From positions 1 to 64,000 of the forward strand of contig JAZQUR010000085.1 of NCBI GenBank assembly GCA_045631425.1: a stretch of DNA of 64,000 nt. Direction: 5' to 3'. The translations under genes and the position numbers were made by a program. Position 1 is the stretch's first letter, and each line of letters opens with the position of its first letter. The stretch is from Treponema_I sp045631425 (GTDB lineage Bacteria > Spirochaetota > Spirochaetia > Treponematales > Treponemataceae). Below are positions 33,444-42,818 of the stretch, in pieces. Below the pieces are notes generated by a model. The model was not told the DNA's origin, searched no databases, and saw nothing but the letters and a program-made list of their open reading frames with translations.

Positions 33444-34829
33444 ATGAGAGTGCAAAAAACAAAAAATCATCAACTTGATATGACTAGTGGCTCCATTTTG
33501 GGAAAACTTATACGTTTCTCGGGGCCACTTATTTTTTCTGGTGTATTGCAACTTTTGTTCAATGCAGCTGATGTTGTAGTTGTTGGTAAATTTGCAGGCG
33601 ATAACTCATTAGCGGCAGTTGGCTCAACAGGTTCTATTATCAATTTGTTGGTAAACCTTTTTGTAGGCTTATCTGTTGGTTCAAATGTTATTACTGCTAG
33701 ATATTTTGGCGCAAATAAAAAGGCTGAAGTTTCAAAAGCTGTTCACACATCAATTTTAATTAGTATTTATAGCGGAATTGTTTTAACTGTTGTTGGAGTT
33801 ATAGGAGCTAAAAGTATTTTGACCTTTATGAAATCTCCTCCAGAGGTTTTGGATAAAGCGACTCTATATTTACAAGTCTATTTTGCAGGTATCACTTCTA
33901 CTACGATTTACAATTTTGCAAGTGCGATTCTTCGGGCAAAAGGTGATACAAAGCGACCTCTCTATATTTTGTTTTTTTCGGGCATTATTAACGTAATTCT
34001 CAATTTGATTTTTGTTATCTTCTTCAAGATGGATGTTGCAGGCGTCGCTTTAGCAACTGTAATTGCTCAGACAATTTCTGCAATTTTGGTTATTGGTTGT
34101 TTGATTCGCGAAGAAGACGAGTTTAGACTAAATATCAAAAAGTTATTTATTGATAGAGATATTTTTCTCCAAATTGTGAAAATTGGGGTTCCTGCTGGTT
34201 TCCAAGGAATTTTGTTTTCTTTCTCCAACGTGATAATTCAGTCTGGCGTGAATTCTTTTGGCTCGGTAGTTGTTGCAGGAAATTCTGCTGCAAGTAATAT
34301 TGAAGGTTTTGTTTACGTTGCAATGAATGGTTTTGCTCAAGGAACGCTGACTTTTACATCTCAAAATGCAGGAGCAAACAAATATCACCGTGTGAAAAAA
34401 GTTTTTATCATTTCAGAGATTATCGTGTTGATAGTTGGGCTTGTTTTGGGAAATCTTGTGTACTTTATGGGTGAACTAGCCATACGTCTTTACACAGATA
34501 ATCCAGAAGTTGTGAAAGCAGGTCTTGAACGAATGAGTATAATCTGTACTATGTACTTTCTTTGTGGCATGATGGATGTGGCTGCTTGTACAATTCGTGG
34601 GCTTGGATATTCTTTGTTACCAATGTTTGTTACAGTTATCGGTGTTTGCGGAATCAGACTTTTGTATATCGGTACGATTTTTACTTTACCACAATTTCAT
34701 AACTGCGCAATGCTTTTCGTTTCTTATCCAATTTCTTGGGGAGTAACGTTGTTGGCGCATTTAATATGTTTTGTGGTGATTTTAAGAAAGCTACTAAAAA
34801 AAGCAAATTCTCCCAAAATTGATAATTAG
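33444..34829 (+). CDS. MATE-family multidrug/metabolite exporter
   Basis: A 461-residue protein with about 12 membrane helices in two homologous halves, with PLIFSGVLQLLFNAADVVVVGKFAG near the N-terminus and AILRAKGDTKRP after helix 4, typical of MATE efflux carriers. It would extrude organic cations or drugs with Na+ or H+. No clear ribosome site precedes the ATG. It shares a bidirectional terminator with the next, convergent gene. Confidence 0.88.
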   Translation: MRVQKTKNHQLDMTSGSILGKLIRFSGPLIFSGVLQLLFNAADVVVVGKFAGDNSLAAVGSTGSIINLLVNLFVGLSVGSNVITARYFGANKKAEVSKAVHTSILISIYSGIVLTVVGVIGAKSILTFMKSPPEVLDKATLYLQVYFAGITSTTIYNFASAILRAKGDTKRPLYILFFSGIINVILNLIFVIFFKMDVAGVALATVIAQTISAILVIGCLIREEDEFRLNIKKLFIDRDIFLQIVKIGVPAGFQGILFSFSNVIIQSGVNSFGSVVVAGNSAASNIEGFVYVAMNGFAQGTLTFTSQNAGANKYHRVKKVFIISEIIVLIVGLVLGNLVYFMGELAIRLYTDNPEVVKAGLERMSIICTMYFLCGMMDVAACTIRGLGYSLLPMFVTVIGVCGIRLLYIGTIFTLPQFHNCAMLFVSYPISWGVTLLAHLICFVVILRKLLKKANSPKIDN

Positions 34830-34850
34830 TATTTTGCAAAGATTTACTTG

Positions 34851-34928
34851 AAAAAAAAACGCTATCTAATATGAATTCTAGAGAAGTGCACTTCAAAATA
34901 GAATATCAACTAGATAGCGCTTTTTTTT
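34851..34928. terminator. Bidirectional terminator
   Basis: CGCTATCTA (34860-34868) pairs with TAGATAGCG (34911-34919), flanked by A9 and T8, with an inner ATTCTA/TAGAAT stem and the palindrome GAAGTGCACTTC. It lies between convergent genes. Confidence 0.88.
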
Positions 34929-34941
34929 AGTATAAAATATT

Positions 34942-35373
34942 TTATACTTTTGCTTTAACCATTCCAAAAGCACACAAAATTACTAAATCTTTAGACAATT
35001 TTGAAAGGAATGGAATGAAATCTAATTTTCCTTTTACAAATGGTAAAATATCGCCTAGTACAACGAAAACTATAAGCCATAAAACCATAATTATCAAAAG
35101 AAAGATATTATCTAGTTTATCTACAGATTTTAGTTTGAAGAAATCAAGAATCAATAAAACACCTGTGATAATTTCGATTACAGCAAGTGTATAAACTACG
35201 ATTTTTCTCAAATCTCCATCAAATAAAGAACTAACAGCAACAATTAGTTCGTCTGATGATGTTAATTTTGTCCAAATGTTTCCAAAAAATACATTACATC
35301 CACCAACAATCAACATTGCAGCTAATGCAAATTGCAAAATTGGTAACCAAATTGAGATTTTTCCTTTTGCCAT
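34942..35373 (-). CDS. Small four-helix membrane protein (DoxX-like topology)
   Basis: A 143-residue protein with four predicted membrane helices and a basic C-terminal tail. The pattern (G in helix 1, a middle helix with AVIEIITGVLLILDFF) resembles DoxX-type membrane proteins, but no diagnostic motif is present. It has a strong AGGAGG ribosome site and stands alone. Function unknown. Confidence 0.6.
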   Translation of the reverse strand: MAKGKISIWLPILQFALAAMLIVGGCNVFFGNIWTKLTSSDELIVAVSSLFDGDLRKIVVYTLAVIEIITGVLLILDFFKLKSVDKLDNIFLLIIMVLWLIVFVVLGDILPFVKGKLDFIPFLSKLSKDLVILCAFGMVKAKV

Positions 35374-35582
35374 AAAAATCCTCCTAAATTAGTATGTATA
35401 TAAAACTTCTCAATAGAAGAATTATATCATATATTTTCGTATTTGAAAAATCAAAAAACTATATTTCTCAAATCTTCTCTGCAAATTATAAATTTAGTTA
35501 AGAAGTAAATATTTCAATTATAAAAAATTATAACCTGATGATTTGCAAATAGCTTGGAAATAAATTTTTAAATTTTCGGGGT

Positions 35583-35727
35583 TTCCAAAGGGGTCTCCCT
35601 TTGGTCGTTTTCGAGGAGGGGTTGGGGTTTAAGGGGAAGGGGAACTAATGACTCGAAAAAAAGGAGGTCCCCTTCCCCTTAAAGTTTATCAGCTTTTCAA
35701 AGCTGACTCCTCCCAAAGTCTTGGGAA
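35583..35727. repeat. Structured repeat family R1, copy 1
   Basis: The 364-bp space between 35374 and 35737 holds no gene; its main content is this element. CCAAAGGG/CCCTTTGG (35585-35592/35597-35604) forms the first hairpin. A 16-bp stem TTTAAGGGGAAGGGGA (35628-35643) with 35668-35683 follows, with TCGAAAAAAAGG in the loop. The conserved 38-nt 3' block (35690-35727) contains CAGCTTT/AAAGCTG and CCCAA/TTGGG. Copy 2 is at 61531-61679. The end blocks are nearly identical, while the middle stem differs in sequence but not in pairing. Confidence 0.85.
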
Positions 35728-35737
35728 TAAATAAAGC

Positions 35738-36550
35738 CTATGTTAATTGCATTAATGAATATCGAACTAGATTTAAATATTGGTCTTTTAGAATTGGGTT
35801 ACAAATGATATTTAGAAAATCAGTTTGAGTCACAAAGTCGTTTTCTGCATCTTCTATCATGGTTTCGATAACTCTTTCTGAAATAGGAAGCCGTGTCCCA
35901 ATGATTTTATTTTCCCATTCTCTAGAACGAAGAGAAACTGAGCCACAAAATGCCATCTTTACATCTGACAAAATCCCTTTGTAAGTGTTAGCCAAAAACA
36001 CAAAGGAAGCGCTATCATCTGTGATTTCGTAATTTGGACCAACTCGTTTATAAACAGAAATATCCCACTGATTTACAGGAATTTTCACTTTTGTAAGAAT
36101 ATATCCCGGTGGAACTTCTGTAAACTTTGAAAATGGCATAAACTTTGTTTCGTTTATGGTGTTAAGCTGAAGTTCGGCATCCAAAGCCAAAAGGGGAGCG
36201 TACAATGTTTTTTTTATGCCACTTGAGCAAATATTTCCCCCGATTGTAGCAATGTTTTTTAAAAAGGGCGTTCCAATAGTTTCAGCAGCTTCTACAAAAG
36301 CGTTTGGCAATCGTTTGTTTCCCAAATCCAAAATTTGAGAAATTGTTACCGCAGCCCCTAACTCAACAAAGTGTTCGTGCATGTTGATATTTTGAAATTC
36401 TGGAATTGTGGAGAGAATAATACTTGATGTAGGCAATTCTCTAGTTGTTGTGCAGCCTCCAAAAACTTGGAGTTGCTGAACTGTTTTGAGGTGAAATAAA
36501 ACATCTTGAAGATTTTTTGAGTAGTAAACAGTTGATTTATTTCTTGCCAT
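35738..36550 (-). CDS. Xanthine dehydrogenase-like FAD-binding subunit
   Basis: A 270-residue protein of the molybdenum-hydroxylase FAD-binding family. It has the NIATIGGNICSSG flavin loop near 100-112, the preceding LPNAFVEAAETIG helix, and a C-terminal domain with MAFCGSVSLRSREWENKIIG. It would take electrons from the iron-sulfur subunit to NAD or another acceptor. It is the last gene of a five-gene minus-strand operon and overlaps the previous gene by 14 nt. Confidence 0.82.
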   Translation of the reverse strand: MARNKSTVYYSKNLQDVLFHLKTVQQLQVFGGCTTTRELPTSSIILSTIPEFQNINMHEHFVELGAAVTISQILDLGNKRLPNAFVEAAETIGTPFLKNIATIGGNICSSGIKKTLYAPLLALDAELQLNTINETKFMPFSKFTEVPPGYILTKVKIPVNQWDISVYKRVGPNYEITDDSASFVFLANTYKGILSDVKMAFCGSVSLRSREWENKIIGTRLPISERVIETMIEDAENDFVTQTDFLNIICNPILKDQYLNLVRYSLMQLT

Positions 36551-37040
36551 ATTGATTTTCCTCTGCTAATTTTTCCAGTCTTTTTCGTCTGTAGTTGGCG
36601 GCTAAAATAATGCCGCTTACCAAGGTTTCTGATTCGGTACAGTTACAAGGAAAGTGGGAAATTTGTTTAGCGATGTATTTTCTATCAGGTTTTTCGTGTT
36701 TTGTGATAATTTCATAGGCTTCAAAAATCTTTCCAGCATTACAATATCCGCAAAGTTCTACACCAGCAGAGCGAAAACCGTTTTGAATATCATTGTAGTC
36801 TTCTGTGTTACAAAAATGCTCTAGGGTGATGATAGAAGCGTTTCTGCAAACTGCAATTGGGATAATGCATGAAGGAACCGGTTTGTTGTTGAGTAAAACT
36901 GTACAAGCTCCACAAAATCCCTTGTCGCAACCTTTTTTTGCAGAAAAAATAGCGTTTCCTCGAAGAATTGCACTTAATGCGGTATCTGGATTTGTATCAA
37001 CTACGATATTTTCGTTATTTAGAGTAAAAGGTATTTTCAT
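36537..37040 (-). CDS. Xanthine dehydrogenase-like 2Fe-2S subunit
   Basis: A 167-residue protein with both cluster motifs of molybdenum hydroxylases: GCDKGFCGACTVLLN with a later Cys (Cys38, 43, 46, 58) and CGYCNAG plus PCNCT (Cys97, 100, 132, 134). The second motif normally reads CRCT. A complete ligand set suggests a working electron-transfer subunit. It overlaps the molybdenum-type subunit by 4 nt and the FAD subunit by 14 nt. Confidence 0.88.
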   Translation of the reverse strand: MKIPFTLNNENIVVDTNPDTALSAILRGNAIFSAKKGCDKGFCGACTVLLNNKPVPSCIIPIAVCRNASIITLEHFCNTEDYNDIQNGFRSAGVELCGYCNAGKIFEAYEIITKHEKPDRKYIAKQISHFPCNCTESETLVSGIILAANYRRKRLEKLAEENQYGKK

Positions 37041-39091
37041 TTGTCAATGATTCCTCGGTAAATTGTATCTCCTGAAAGTGGAAGTTTTGTAATAGTTCTA
37101 TTTAAAACCTGTGAAACAGCATTTGCGAAGGCCGCTGGTAAAATATTGTAAACGATTTCTCCAAGTTGCTTTGATTCAGAAGTAGTTTCCACAAAGTTGA
37201 TGTGAACATTTTCTGCTTTCAAAGGCTGACCTTCTACAAGATTTGACAAAATATCATCGATGTTGCGCAAAATTGACTGCTTTGCTTGTTTCACATTTAA
37301 AATATGTCCAGAATCAATGGAAAGCCAAATATTTCTGATACGTAAAGAAAAAACAATAGTGTCTAATTCAATTTCAACAGCTGCACTACCCCAAGATAGT
37401 GTGTAATATGGTGAGCCAGAAAAAGTTTCCTTGCTCCAAGTTTGATTTTTGGACTTGGAAAGTTTTTTCTTTACAGTTATTGGTAAAGCTTGGCGAAATC
37501 GCTGTTTTTGAATTGATGAACAACATTTTGATATTAATTGTGTCAAAATACTGATATTTCCTGCAACTGGGTCTGGTTGTTCTGGCTCATCCAACAAGTC
37601 AAACTCTGTGTCTAGATTTATGTGCTTTTCATCAACATCCAATTCCTGAGAGATGATTTTTTTCCAAATTGATAAAACCGAAGATGATGGTCTATGGGCG
37701 TGAATGGTAACAGAACCATCAGTTTCTAAAGTTAATTCTATGGATTGCTTTAAGATATCAAACCGTGAACCGTAGTATCCTGTTCCCGCAAATGCTGTGG
37801 CAAGTCCCACACCTCTGTAAGGAATTGTAGAAAATGTGGAAGTGTCTTCTACAGGATGGTTTGAATAAGAAAGATATCGGCGATTGTATGTGCTTAAACT
37901 TTGGATATCCTCGAAAATTGGCAAAACTGCAGAATTATCAAAAATAAATGGCATTTTCTTTCGATTTGGGGAATAGCTTGGGAAAAGATTTTTAAGTCTG
38001 AAATCAAATGGATTCATTTTCAAAAGTTGGCAACATGCTTGAATGTGGCTTTCTAGTGGGAAAAACGAAAAAGAGTCCGTTCCAAGAATATTTGCGGCAG
38101 TTGGAGGAGAGTCTGTTCTAAAGGCAACTGCTTCAACTGTAAGAATGTGTGGCTTGTAGGCTCCCATTGCGGCGATAATCAATCTGTCAAGGAAAGAATC
38201 CACAAAAGGATTGTAAACCCCAGCATCAACTGAAATAGAAATGTGATTTGAGATAATATAACCTTCTTGGTCAAGTTGAGTGTTGTGAGTTACTTTTACC
38301 GGGATAGGATGATCTACATATCTTTTTTGCTCTTCACGGGATAAAATCAAAATCACTGGCTTTTGGATGATGTAAGACGCCACTGCACATTGACAAGCAA
38401 CGATGGTATTATTCCAAATATTACTTGTGTCGGCTTCCAAAGAAACTGTTTTCTTGATTTTTATCTCTTCTTTTGGAATCTTCAAATTGATACTAAGATT
38501 TTTTCGCAAATGACTTGCCCATTGAGTTGGACTTGTTACAGTAAGATTTTTTCCATCAAAATGAACGTAAGCCCCACAAGGTTCATGGTAGTCTTTGCTA
38601 CTTAAAGCGATAGTGTATTCGTGGTGTAAGTTGATAAGAGGATTTTCTTCTTCCTCTTGGTCATCAGTTGGTTCTGAAATTTCTACTGTGTTTTCCCCTG
38701 TTGATATTGTGCGTTTTGCCAAAGCAATAGGCTTTTCTTCCAGTTTTGTATCAGCGAATTCAACTTCCACTTTTCCAATTAATTGTTCTAGAACTTTTAT
38801 ATCTTTTCCAACTAAAATCCCGATAGGCGCTCCAGAATATGTAACTTCTTTAGAATAAAAAAGTGGAATATGAGAATTTAGTGTTTCAATTTGATTTGAA
38901 CCAGGAACATCTTTTGCGGTGATGATAGTATAATCTTCTGGCAAATTTGGAATTGATATTGATTTTATTTTTCCGCCGATTTGTGGAGAACGTAAAATCA
39001 CTGCATATTCCATATTTTCCGCTGTGCTATCAGAGTAAAATGAACCAGAAAAGTCTATTTTTGAGATTTTCTTTTTTTTAGGTCGAGGCAT
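37037..39091 (-). CDS. Xanthine dehydrogenase-like molybdopterin subunit, divergent
   Basis: A 684-residue protein with the overall order of the molybdenum subunit: an AVILRSPQIGGKI and ITAKDVPGSN N-terminal domain (27-66), HEPCGAYV near 169-176, SPTQWASHLR near 187-196, and a C-terminal QLGEIVYN segment that keeps the likely catalytic Glu. Key cofactor motifs are altered. The GGGFGGK loop is replaced by EADTSNI at about 219-225, and FRGFG by ANILG at about 333-337. The N-terminus is basic (PRPKKKK). It overlaps the aminotransferase gene by 14 nt. It may be a hydroxylase with a different cofactor environment or a non-catalytic relative. Confidence 0.75.
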   Translation of the reverse strand: MPRPKKKKISKIDFSGSFYSDSTAENMEYAVILRSPQIGGKIKSISIPNLPEDYTIITAKDVPGSNQIETLNSHIPLFYSKEVTYSGAPIGILVGKDIKVLEQLIGKVEVEFADTKLEEKPIALAKRTISTGENTVEISEPTDDQEEEENPLINLHHEYTIALSSKDYHEPCGAYVHFDGKNLTVTSPTQWASHLRKNLSINLKIPKEEIKIKKTVSLEADTSNIWNNTIVACQCAVASYIIQKPVILILSREEQKRYVDHPIPVKVTHNTQLDQEGYIISNHISISVDAGVYNPFVDSFLDRLIIAAMGAYKPHILTVEAVAFRTDSPPTAANILGTDSFSFFPLESHIQACCQLLKMNPFDFRLKNLFPSYSPNRKKMPFIFDNSAVLPIFEDIQSLSTYNRRYLSYSNHPVEDTSTFSTIPYRGVGLATAFAGTGYYGSRFDILKQSIELTLETDGSVTIHAHRPSSSVLSIWKKIISQELDVDEKHINLDTEFDLLDEPEQPDPVAGNISILTQLISKCCSSIQKQRFRQALPITVKKKLSKSKNQTWSKETFSGSPYYTLSWGSAAVEIELDTIVFSLRIRNIWLSIDSGHILNVKQAKQSILRNIDDILSNLVEGQPLKAENVHINFVETTSESKQLGEIVYNILPAAFANAVSQVLNRTITKLPLSGDTIYRGIIDK

Positions 39092-40253
39092 AGTATTCTT
39101 TTCCTGTTTCGATAGTTGTAGAAATCACTCTTTCAACCTGTTCTTGACTCATATCTGGCCAAAACGGAATAGAAAAAGATGTTTCAAACTGGCGATTTGC
39201 ATTTGGAAAATCTTCTGCTTTTAAGTTATAGAGATTTTTCCAATAAGTCATTCTAAAATGGGGAATAAAGTGCATGGAAATTCCAAGACCTTTTTTTTGC
39301 AAAATTGATGTAAACTCATTTCGGTTGATTTTTAGTTTTTCTGGCACAATGCGCAAAATGTACAAGTGCCAAGCGTTTCCGTCTTCATCTGGTGGAACTT
39401 GCAAAAAATCCACATTTTGGAAAGCTTTTGTATATTGTTCAGCGATTTTTTTACGTTTTTCAAAGAATTCTGGAGTTCTTGCAAGTTGAACTCTACCCAA
39501 AGCAGACAAAATATCTGGCAAGTTAAACTTAAATCCAGGAGCTACAATGTCGTATTCCCAAGAGGCTTTGTCGGAAGTGTATCTGTCCCAAACAGGTCGG
39601 TCGATTCCGTGCATTCTCATAAGAGAAACTCGATGTGCGATTTCATCGTTGTTGGTGGTAATCATGCCGCCTTCTGCTGTAGTCATGGTTTTTGTAGCGT
39701 AAAAAGAAAAAACTCCAGCATCTCCTAGTGTTCCTGCATATCCTGTTTTGGCTTTTGATGGAAATGCGTGGGCTGCGTCTTCTACAACTTTTACATCATA
39801 TTTTTTTGCGGTTTCACAAATTGTCTTCATATCACAAAGATTTCCTGCAATATGAACTGGAACGATTACTTTTATAGATTTATCTTCTTGTAGTTTTTTT
39901 TCGATGGCTTCTGGACTAATATTGTAAGAATCCTTTTCAATATCAGCGTAGACAACGTGTCCGTTCAAATGTCGGGCAGCTGAGGCTGTGGCTGTGAAAG
40001 TGTAGGGTGTTGTGAGGATTTTTGTGCCTTCTTTTATTCCACATGCTTCATAAGTCAAAATTAAGCCAGATGTGTTGCTGTTTACAGCCAGAGCGTGTTT
40101 GGCGTTTATAAAGTTTGCAAATTCTTTTTCAAAGGATTGAGTTTCTTTTCCTGTGGTGAGCCAACCTGAATCCATAATTCTTAAAACTGCATCTTTTTCT
40201 TCTTGAGAAATTGATGGTAGGAAAAAGGGGATAAAATCATTGTTTTGGCTCAT
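39078..40253 (-). CDS. DegT/DnrJ/EryC1-family sugar aminotransferase
   Basis: A 391-residue PLP enzyme that aminates nucleotide keto-sugars. Seen: FIPFFLPSISQEE at the start, SGWLTTGKETQSFE, EDAAHAFPSK near 158-167, and the PLP-lysine motif FSFYATKTMTTAEGG near 183-197. Directly upstream lies a UDP-sugar 4,6-dehydratase gene whose stop overlaps this start (TAATG). Together they would make a UDP-4-amino-4,6-dideoxy sugar of the bacillosamine or related type, used for glycans or protein glycosylation. Confidence 0.88.
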   Translation of the reverse strand: MSQNNDFIPFFLPSISQEEKDAVLRIMDSGWLTTGKETQSFEKEFANFINAKHALAVNSNTSGLILTYEACGIKEGTKILTTPYTFTATASAARHLNGHVVYADIEKDSYNISPEAIEKKLQEDKSIKVIVPVHIAGNLCDMKTICETAKKYDVKVVEDAAHAFPSKAKTGYAGTLGDAGVFSFYATKTMTTAEGGMITTNNDEIAHRVSLMRMHGIDRPVWDRYTSDKASWEYDIVAPGFKFNLPDILSALGRVQLARTPEFFEKRKKIAEQYTKAFQNVDFLQVPPDEDGNAWHLYILRIVPEKLKINRNEFTSILQKKGLGISMHFIPHFRMTYWKNLYNLKAEDFPNANRQFETSFSIPFWPDMSQEQVERVISTTIETGKEYYAST

Positions 40254-41734
40254 TATTGTTCCTCTTTGTAAATCGCATTTTTAACTATTTTAACCAAAAG
40301 TTCTTTGTTTCGGTACATATCTTCTTTCCCTGAAACAAAATAACAAATTGGATATAGGTTTTCTATCAATTCTTGGAGAGTTGTATTTTTGAAAGATTCT
40401 TTGATTGTAGTGAGTTTTAGAATCTTTGGAAATTCTGTTTTTTGAGGATTTTCTTCGTCCAGCCAAAGAGGCTCGTCTAGACGTTCACCTTTTCGAAGGC
40501 CTGTAATCACAATATCAACATCTTTGTAAGGCTCTAAACCAGAAAATTTGATACATTGTTCTGCCATTTCAATGATTTTGATAGGCTCTCCCATATCAAG
40601 AAGATAAGAAAATCCGTTTTTGCCAACGCCACCGGTTTTTAACACAAGGGAACATGCCTCTGGAATTGTCATAAAATAGCGTTGCATGTTTTTGTCGGTA
40701 ACAGTAATTGGACCACCGGTTTGAATCTGGCTCATAAAAAGAGGAAGCACAGAACCGCGAGAACCAAGGACATTTCCAAAGCGCACAAACATAAAATCAG
40801 AATCTAGATTTTCTTCTTTTGCTTTTGCCGCAGCGTCTAATAACAGTTTTTCTGAAATCATTTTTGAAGCCCCGTAAATGGAAACTGGGCTAACTGCTTT
40901 GTCTGTGGAAATTAAAACGAATTTTGAAACTTTTGCCTTTATGGCAGCGTCTAAAATATTTTTTGTGCCAAAAACATTGTTTTCGATTACTGCAACAGGA
41001 TTTTCTTCCATCAAAGGTACGTGTTTGTATGCTGCGCAGTGAAAAATTACATCGCATTTTAGCTTTGAAAGGATGTAATCCATATATTCTCTGTCTTTGA
41101 GCTCTCCAATTATTGGAACAATGGCAGCTTTTTCTCCAACTCCCTCTTTTTGAAGGATACGAAGCTCTTTATCAATTAGGTAAATTGAGTTTTCTCCGTG
41201 GCCAAAAAGATAAAGCCGCTCAGCTCCACCAGACAAAAGTTGACGAGCTAATTCTGAGCCGATAGATCCACCCGCGCCGGTTATCAAAACTCGCTTTCCT
41301 CGGATGTAGGATAGGGATTCTTTTAGTGAAATTGTAACTGGAGTACGCCCCAAAATATCAAGGGGATTGATTTCTCGGGCTTGGATAAGGTGAGCATTTC
41401 CTTCGATAACTTGAGAAAGGGTTGGCAAAATCTTTATGCGTGAAAATCCGCAGGTTTTGAGGATATGATAAATTTCGTTAATTCGTGCAGTTTGTGCCGA
41501 TGGAATTGCGATAATTGCTTCATCGTTGTCGGTTCTACGTAAAAATGATATGAAGTGATTTATAGGACCTAAAACAGGTATGGAATCAATTTCCTTGCCG
41601 ATAACATTTGGATCATCATCAATAAAAGCGGCAACTTGTCCAAAAATCTTTTTTTCTTTTAATTCTTTTGCAAGCATTTGCCCCGCAAAGCCCGCACCAA
41701 TAATGTATATAAACTTTTCAAATGGTTGTGCCAT
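40253..41734 (-). CDS. UDP-N-acetylglucosamine 4,6-dehydratase-like protein (CapD/PglF family)
   Basis: A 493-residue protein with two Rossmann parts. The N-terminal one (YIIGAGFAGQMLAKEL, about 10-25) lacks the membrane helices usual in PglF/WbpM. The catalytic one has VLITGAGGSIGSELARQLL near 150-168, STDKAVSP, and YGASK, which holds the Tyr-Lys pair. It is therefore probably a soluble UDP-GlcNAc 4,6-dehydratase. It heads a five-gene operon whose genes all overlap. A good promoter lies at 41753-41781, and GAGG is the ribosome site. Confidence 0.87.
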   Translation of the reverse strand: MAQPFEKFIYIIGAGFAGQMLAKELKEKKIFGQVAAFIDDDPNVIGKEIDSIPVLGPINHFISFLRRTDNDEAIIAIPSAQTARINEIYHILKTCGFSRIKILPTLSQVIEGNAHLIQAREINPLDILGRTPVTISLKESLSYIRGKRVLITGAGGSIGSELARQLLSGGAERLYLFGHGENSIYLIDKELRILQKEGVGEKAAIVPIIGELKDREYMDYILSKLKCDVIFHCAAYKHVPLMEENPVAVIENNVFGTKNILDAAIKAKVSKFVLISTDKAVSPVSIYGASKMISEKLLLDAAAKAKEENLDSDFMFVRFGNVLGSRGSVLPLFMSQIQTGGPITVTDKNMQRYFMTIPEACSLVLKTGGVGKNGFSYLLDMGEPIKIIEMAEQCIKFSGLEPYKDVDIVITGLRKGERLDEPLWLDEENPQKTEFPKILKLTTIKESFKNTTLQELIENLYPICYFVSGKEDMYRNKELLVKIVKNAIYKEEQ

Positions 41735-41752
41735 TTTTTCCCTCGTATAAAG

Positions 41753-41781
41753 ATTATACCATAGGATAGGGGATTCTTCAA
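41753..41781 (-). promoter_or_regulatory. Sigma-70-type promoter of the sugar/xanthine-dehydrogenase-like operon
   Basis: On the minus strand TTGAAG (41781-41776), 17 bp, TATAAT (41758-41753), 18 nt before the start codon. Confidence 0.8.
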
Positions 41782-41890
41782 TAAAATAGATAAAAGGGGG
41801 AATTTCTTAGTGTAAAAAAAAGCAAAATTTTTCTCCAATTTGTTATAAATTTGAATTCTTTTGTGCATATAACCATATAGGGAGAAAAGA

Positions 41891-42691
41891 ATGAAACCTA
41901 TTGATGAATTAACTTTTACTGATGACTATATGTTTGGACACGTGTTGCAAAATCCAGACATCTGTAAGGAACTTTTGGAGAGACTTTTGCATATCAAGAT
42001 AGAAAAAGTCGAGTTTCCAGAACTACAAAAATCAATTAGCACATTTTACGAATCAAAGGGCATACGCTTGGATGTTTACGTAAAAGGTAGCGACAAGATT
42101 TTTGACATTGAAATCCAAAATAACTCTGAAGTAAACTTGCCAAGACGAACTCGCTATTATCAGTCTATGTTGGATATGGACAACTTATACAAAGGGGAAG
42201 ATTATGATCAACTGAAAGAAAGCTACATCATCTTTTTATGCCAGTTTGACCCCTTTGACCAGAATTTGCCGTGTTACACTTTTGTAAATACCTGCCGGGA
42301 AAGCAAATCTCTTGAATTAGGTGAGGGCGCCACAAAAGTATTTTTCAATTCCACAGCCTATGCCCAAGAACAAGATGTAGAAATTTCTGCGCTTCTAGAG
42401 TATATTAATACTAAGATTCCAACAGACGATTTTACATCACGGGTAAACCGCATTGTTGAGGAATCCAAGAATAACGAAAAATTCAGGGATAGGTATATTA
42501 CGATGAATTTACACGACAGAGATATAAAAGTTTTGGCTTTTAAGGATGGTAAAAAAGAGGGCCTTGCTGAGGGTGAAAAGAAATTGCTTGAAACAGCAAA
42601 AAAAATGCTTGAAAAGAATATTCCTGTTGAAGTAGTGGCTGAGTGCACAGGTTTAGCTATCGAAGAAGTTGAAAAACTGTTAGAAAAGTAA
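41891..42691 (+). CDS. Rpn-family PD-(D/E)XK nuclease / transposase-like protein
   Basis: A 266-residue protein of the Rpn (recombination-promoting nuclease, PD-(D/E)XK transposase-like) family. Typical opening LTFTDDYMFGHVLQNPDICKELLERLL; nuclease core GIRLDVYV...FDIEIQ with Asp61, Glu74 and Gln76; YYQSMLD after it. The C-terminus carries a degenerate helix repeat (AKKMLEKNIPVEVVAECTGL, IEEVEKLLEK) often found in these proteins. Members promote recA-independent recombination in other bacteria and are frequently expanded in treponemes. No inverted ends were found, so it is not a complete insertion element. A GGGAGAAAAGA site precedes the ATG. Confidence 0.88.
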   Translation: MKPIDELTFTDDYMFGHVLQNPDICKELLERLLHIKIEKVEFPELQKSISTFYESKGIRLDVYVKGSDKIFDIEIQNNSEVNLPRRTRYYQSMLDMDNLYKGEDYDQLKESYIIFLCQFDPFDQNLPCYTFVNTCRESKSLELGEGATKVFFNSTAYAQEQDVEISALLEYINTKIPTDDFTSRVNRIVEESKNNEKFRDRYITMNLHDRDIKVLAFKDGKKEGLAEGEKKLLETAKKMLEKNIPVEVVAECTGLAIEEVEKLLEK

Positions 42692-42818
42692 ATATCTTGT
42701 AACTCATTTTGTGATACAACGATTTCGTTTTATGTTGAGAAAAGTCAGTGTGAAATGGAATCCTTGTTTTCAAAAAAAAATGTAAATATCACTTTGTTGA
42801 GAGATTGCTTTTATCCAT

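Noticed and set aside
37037..39091. Pseudogene call for the divergent molybdopterin-type subunit
   Set aside because: The frame is intact, full length and tightly overlapped with neighbours, so loss of motifs looks like divergence, not decay.
39330..39380. Further sigma-54-like boxes (TGGCAC motifs) inside the aminotransferase gene and elsewhere
   Set aside because: They lie within coding sequence and lack the -12 TTGC at the correct spacing.
41891..42691. Complete insertion sequence around the Rpn-family gene
   Set aside because: No terminal inverted repeats or target duplication could be found on either side.
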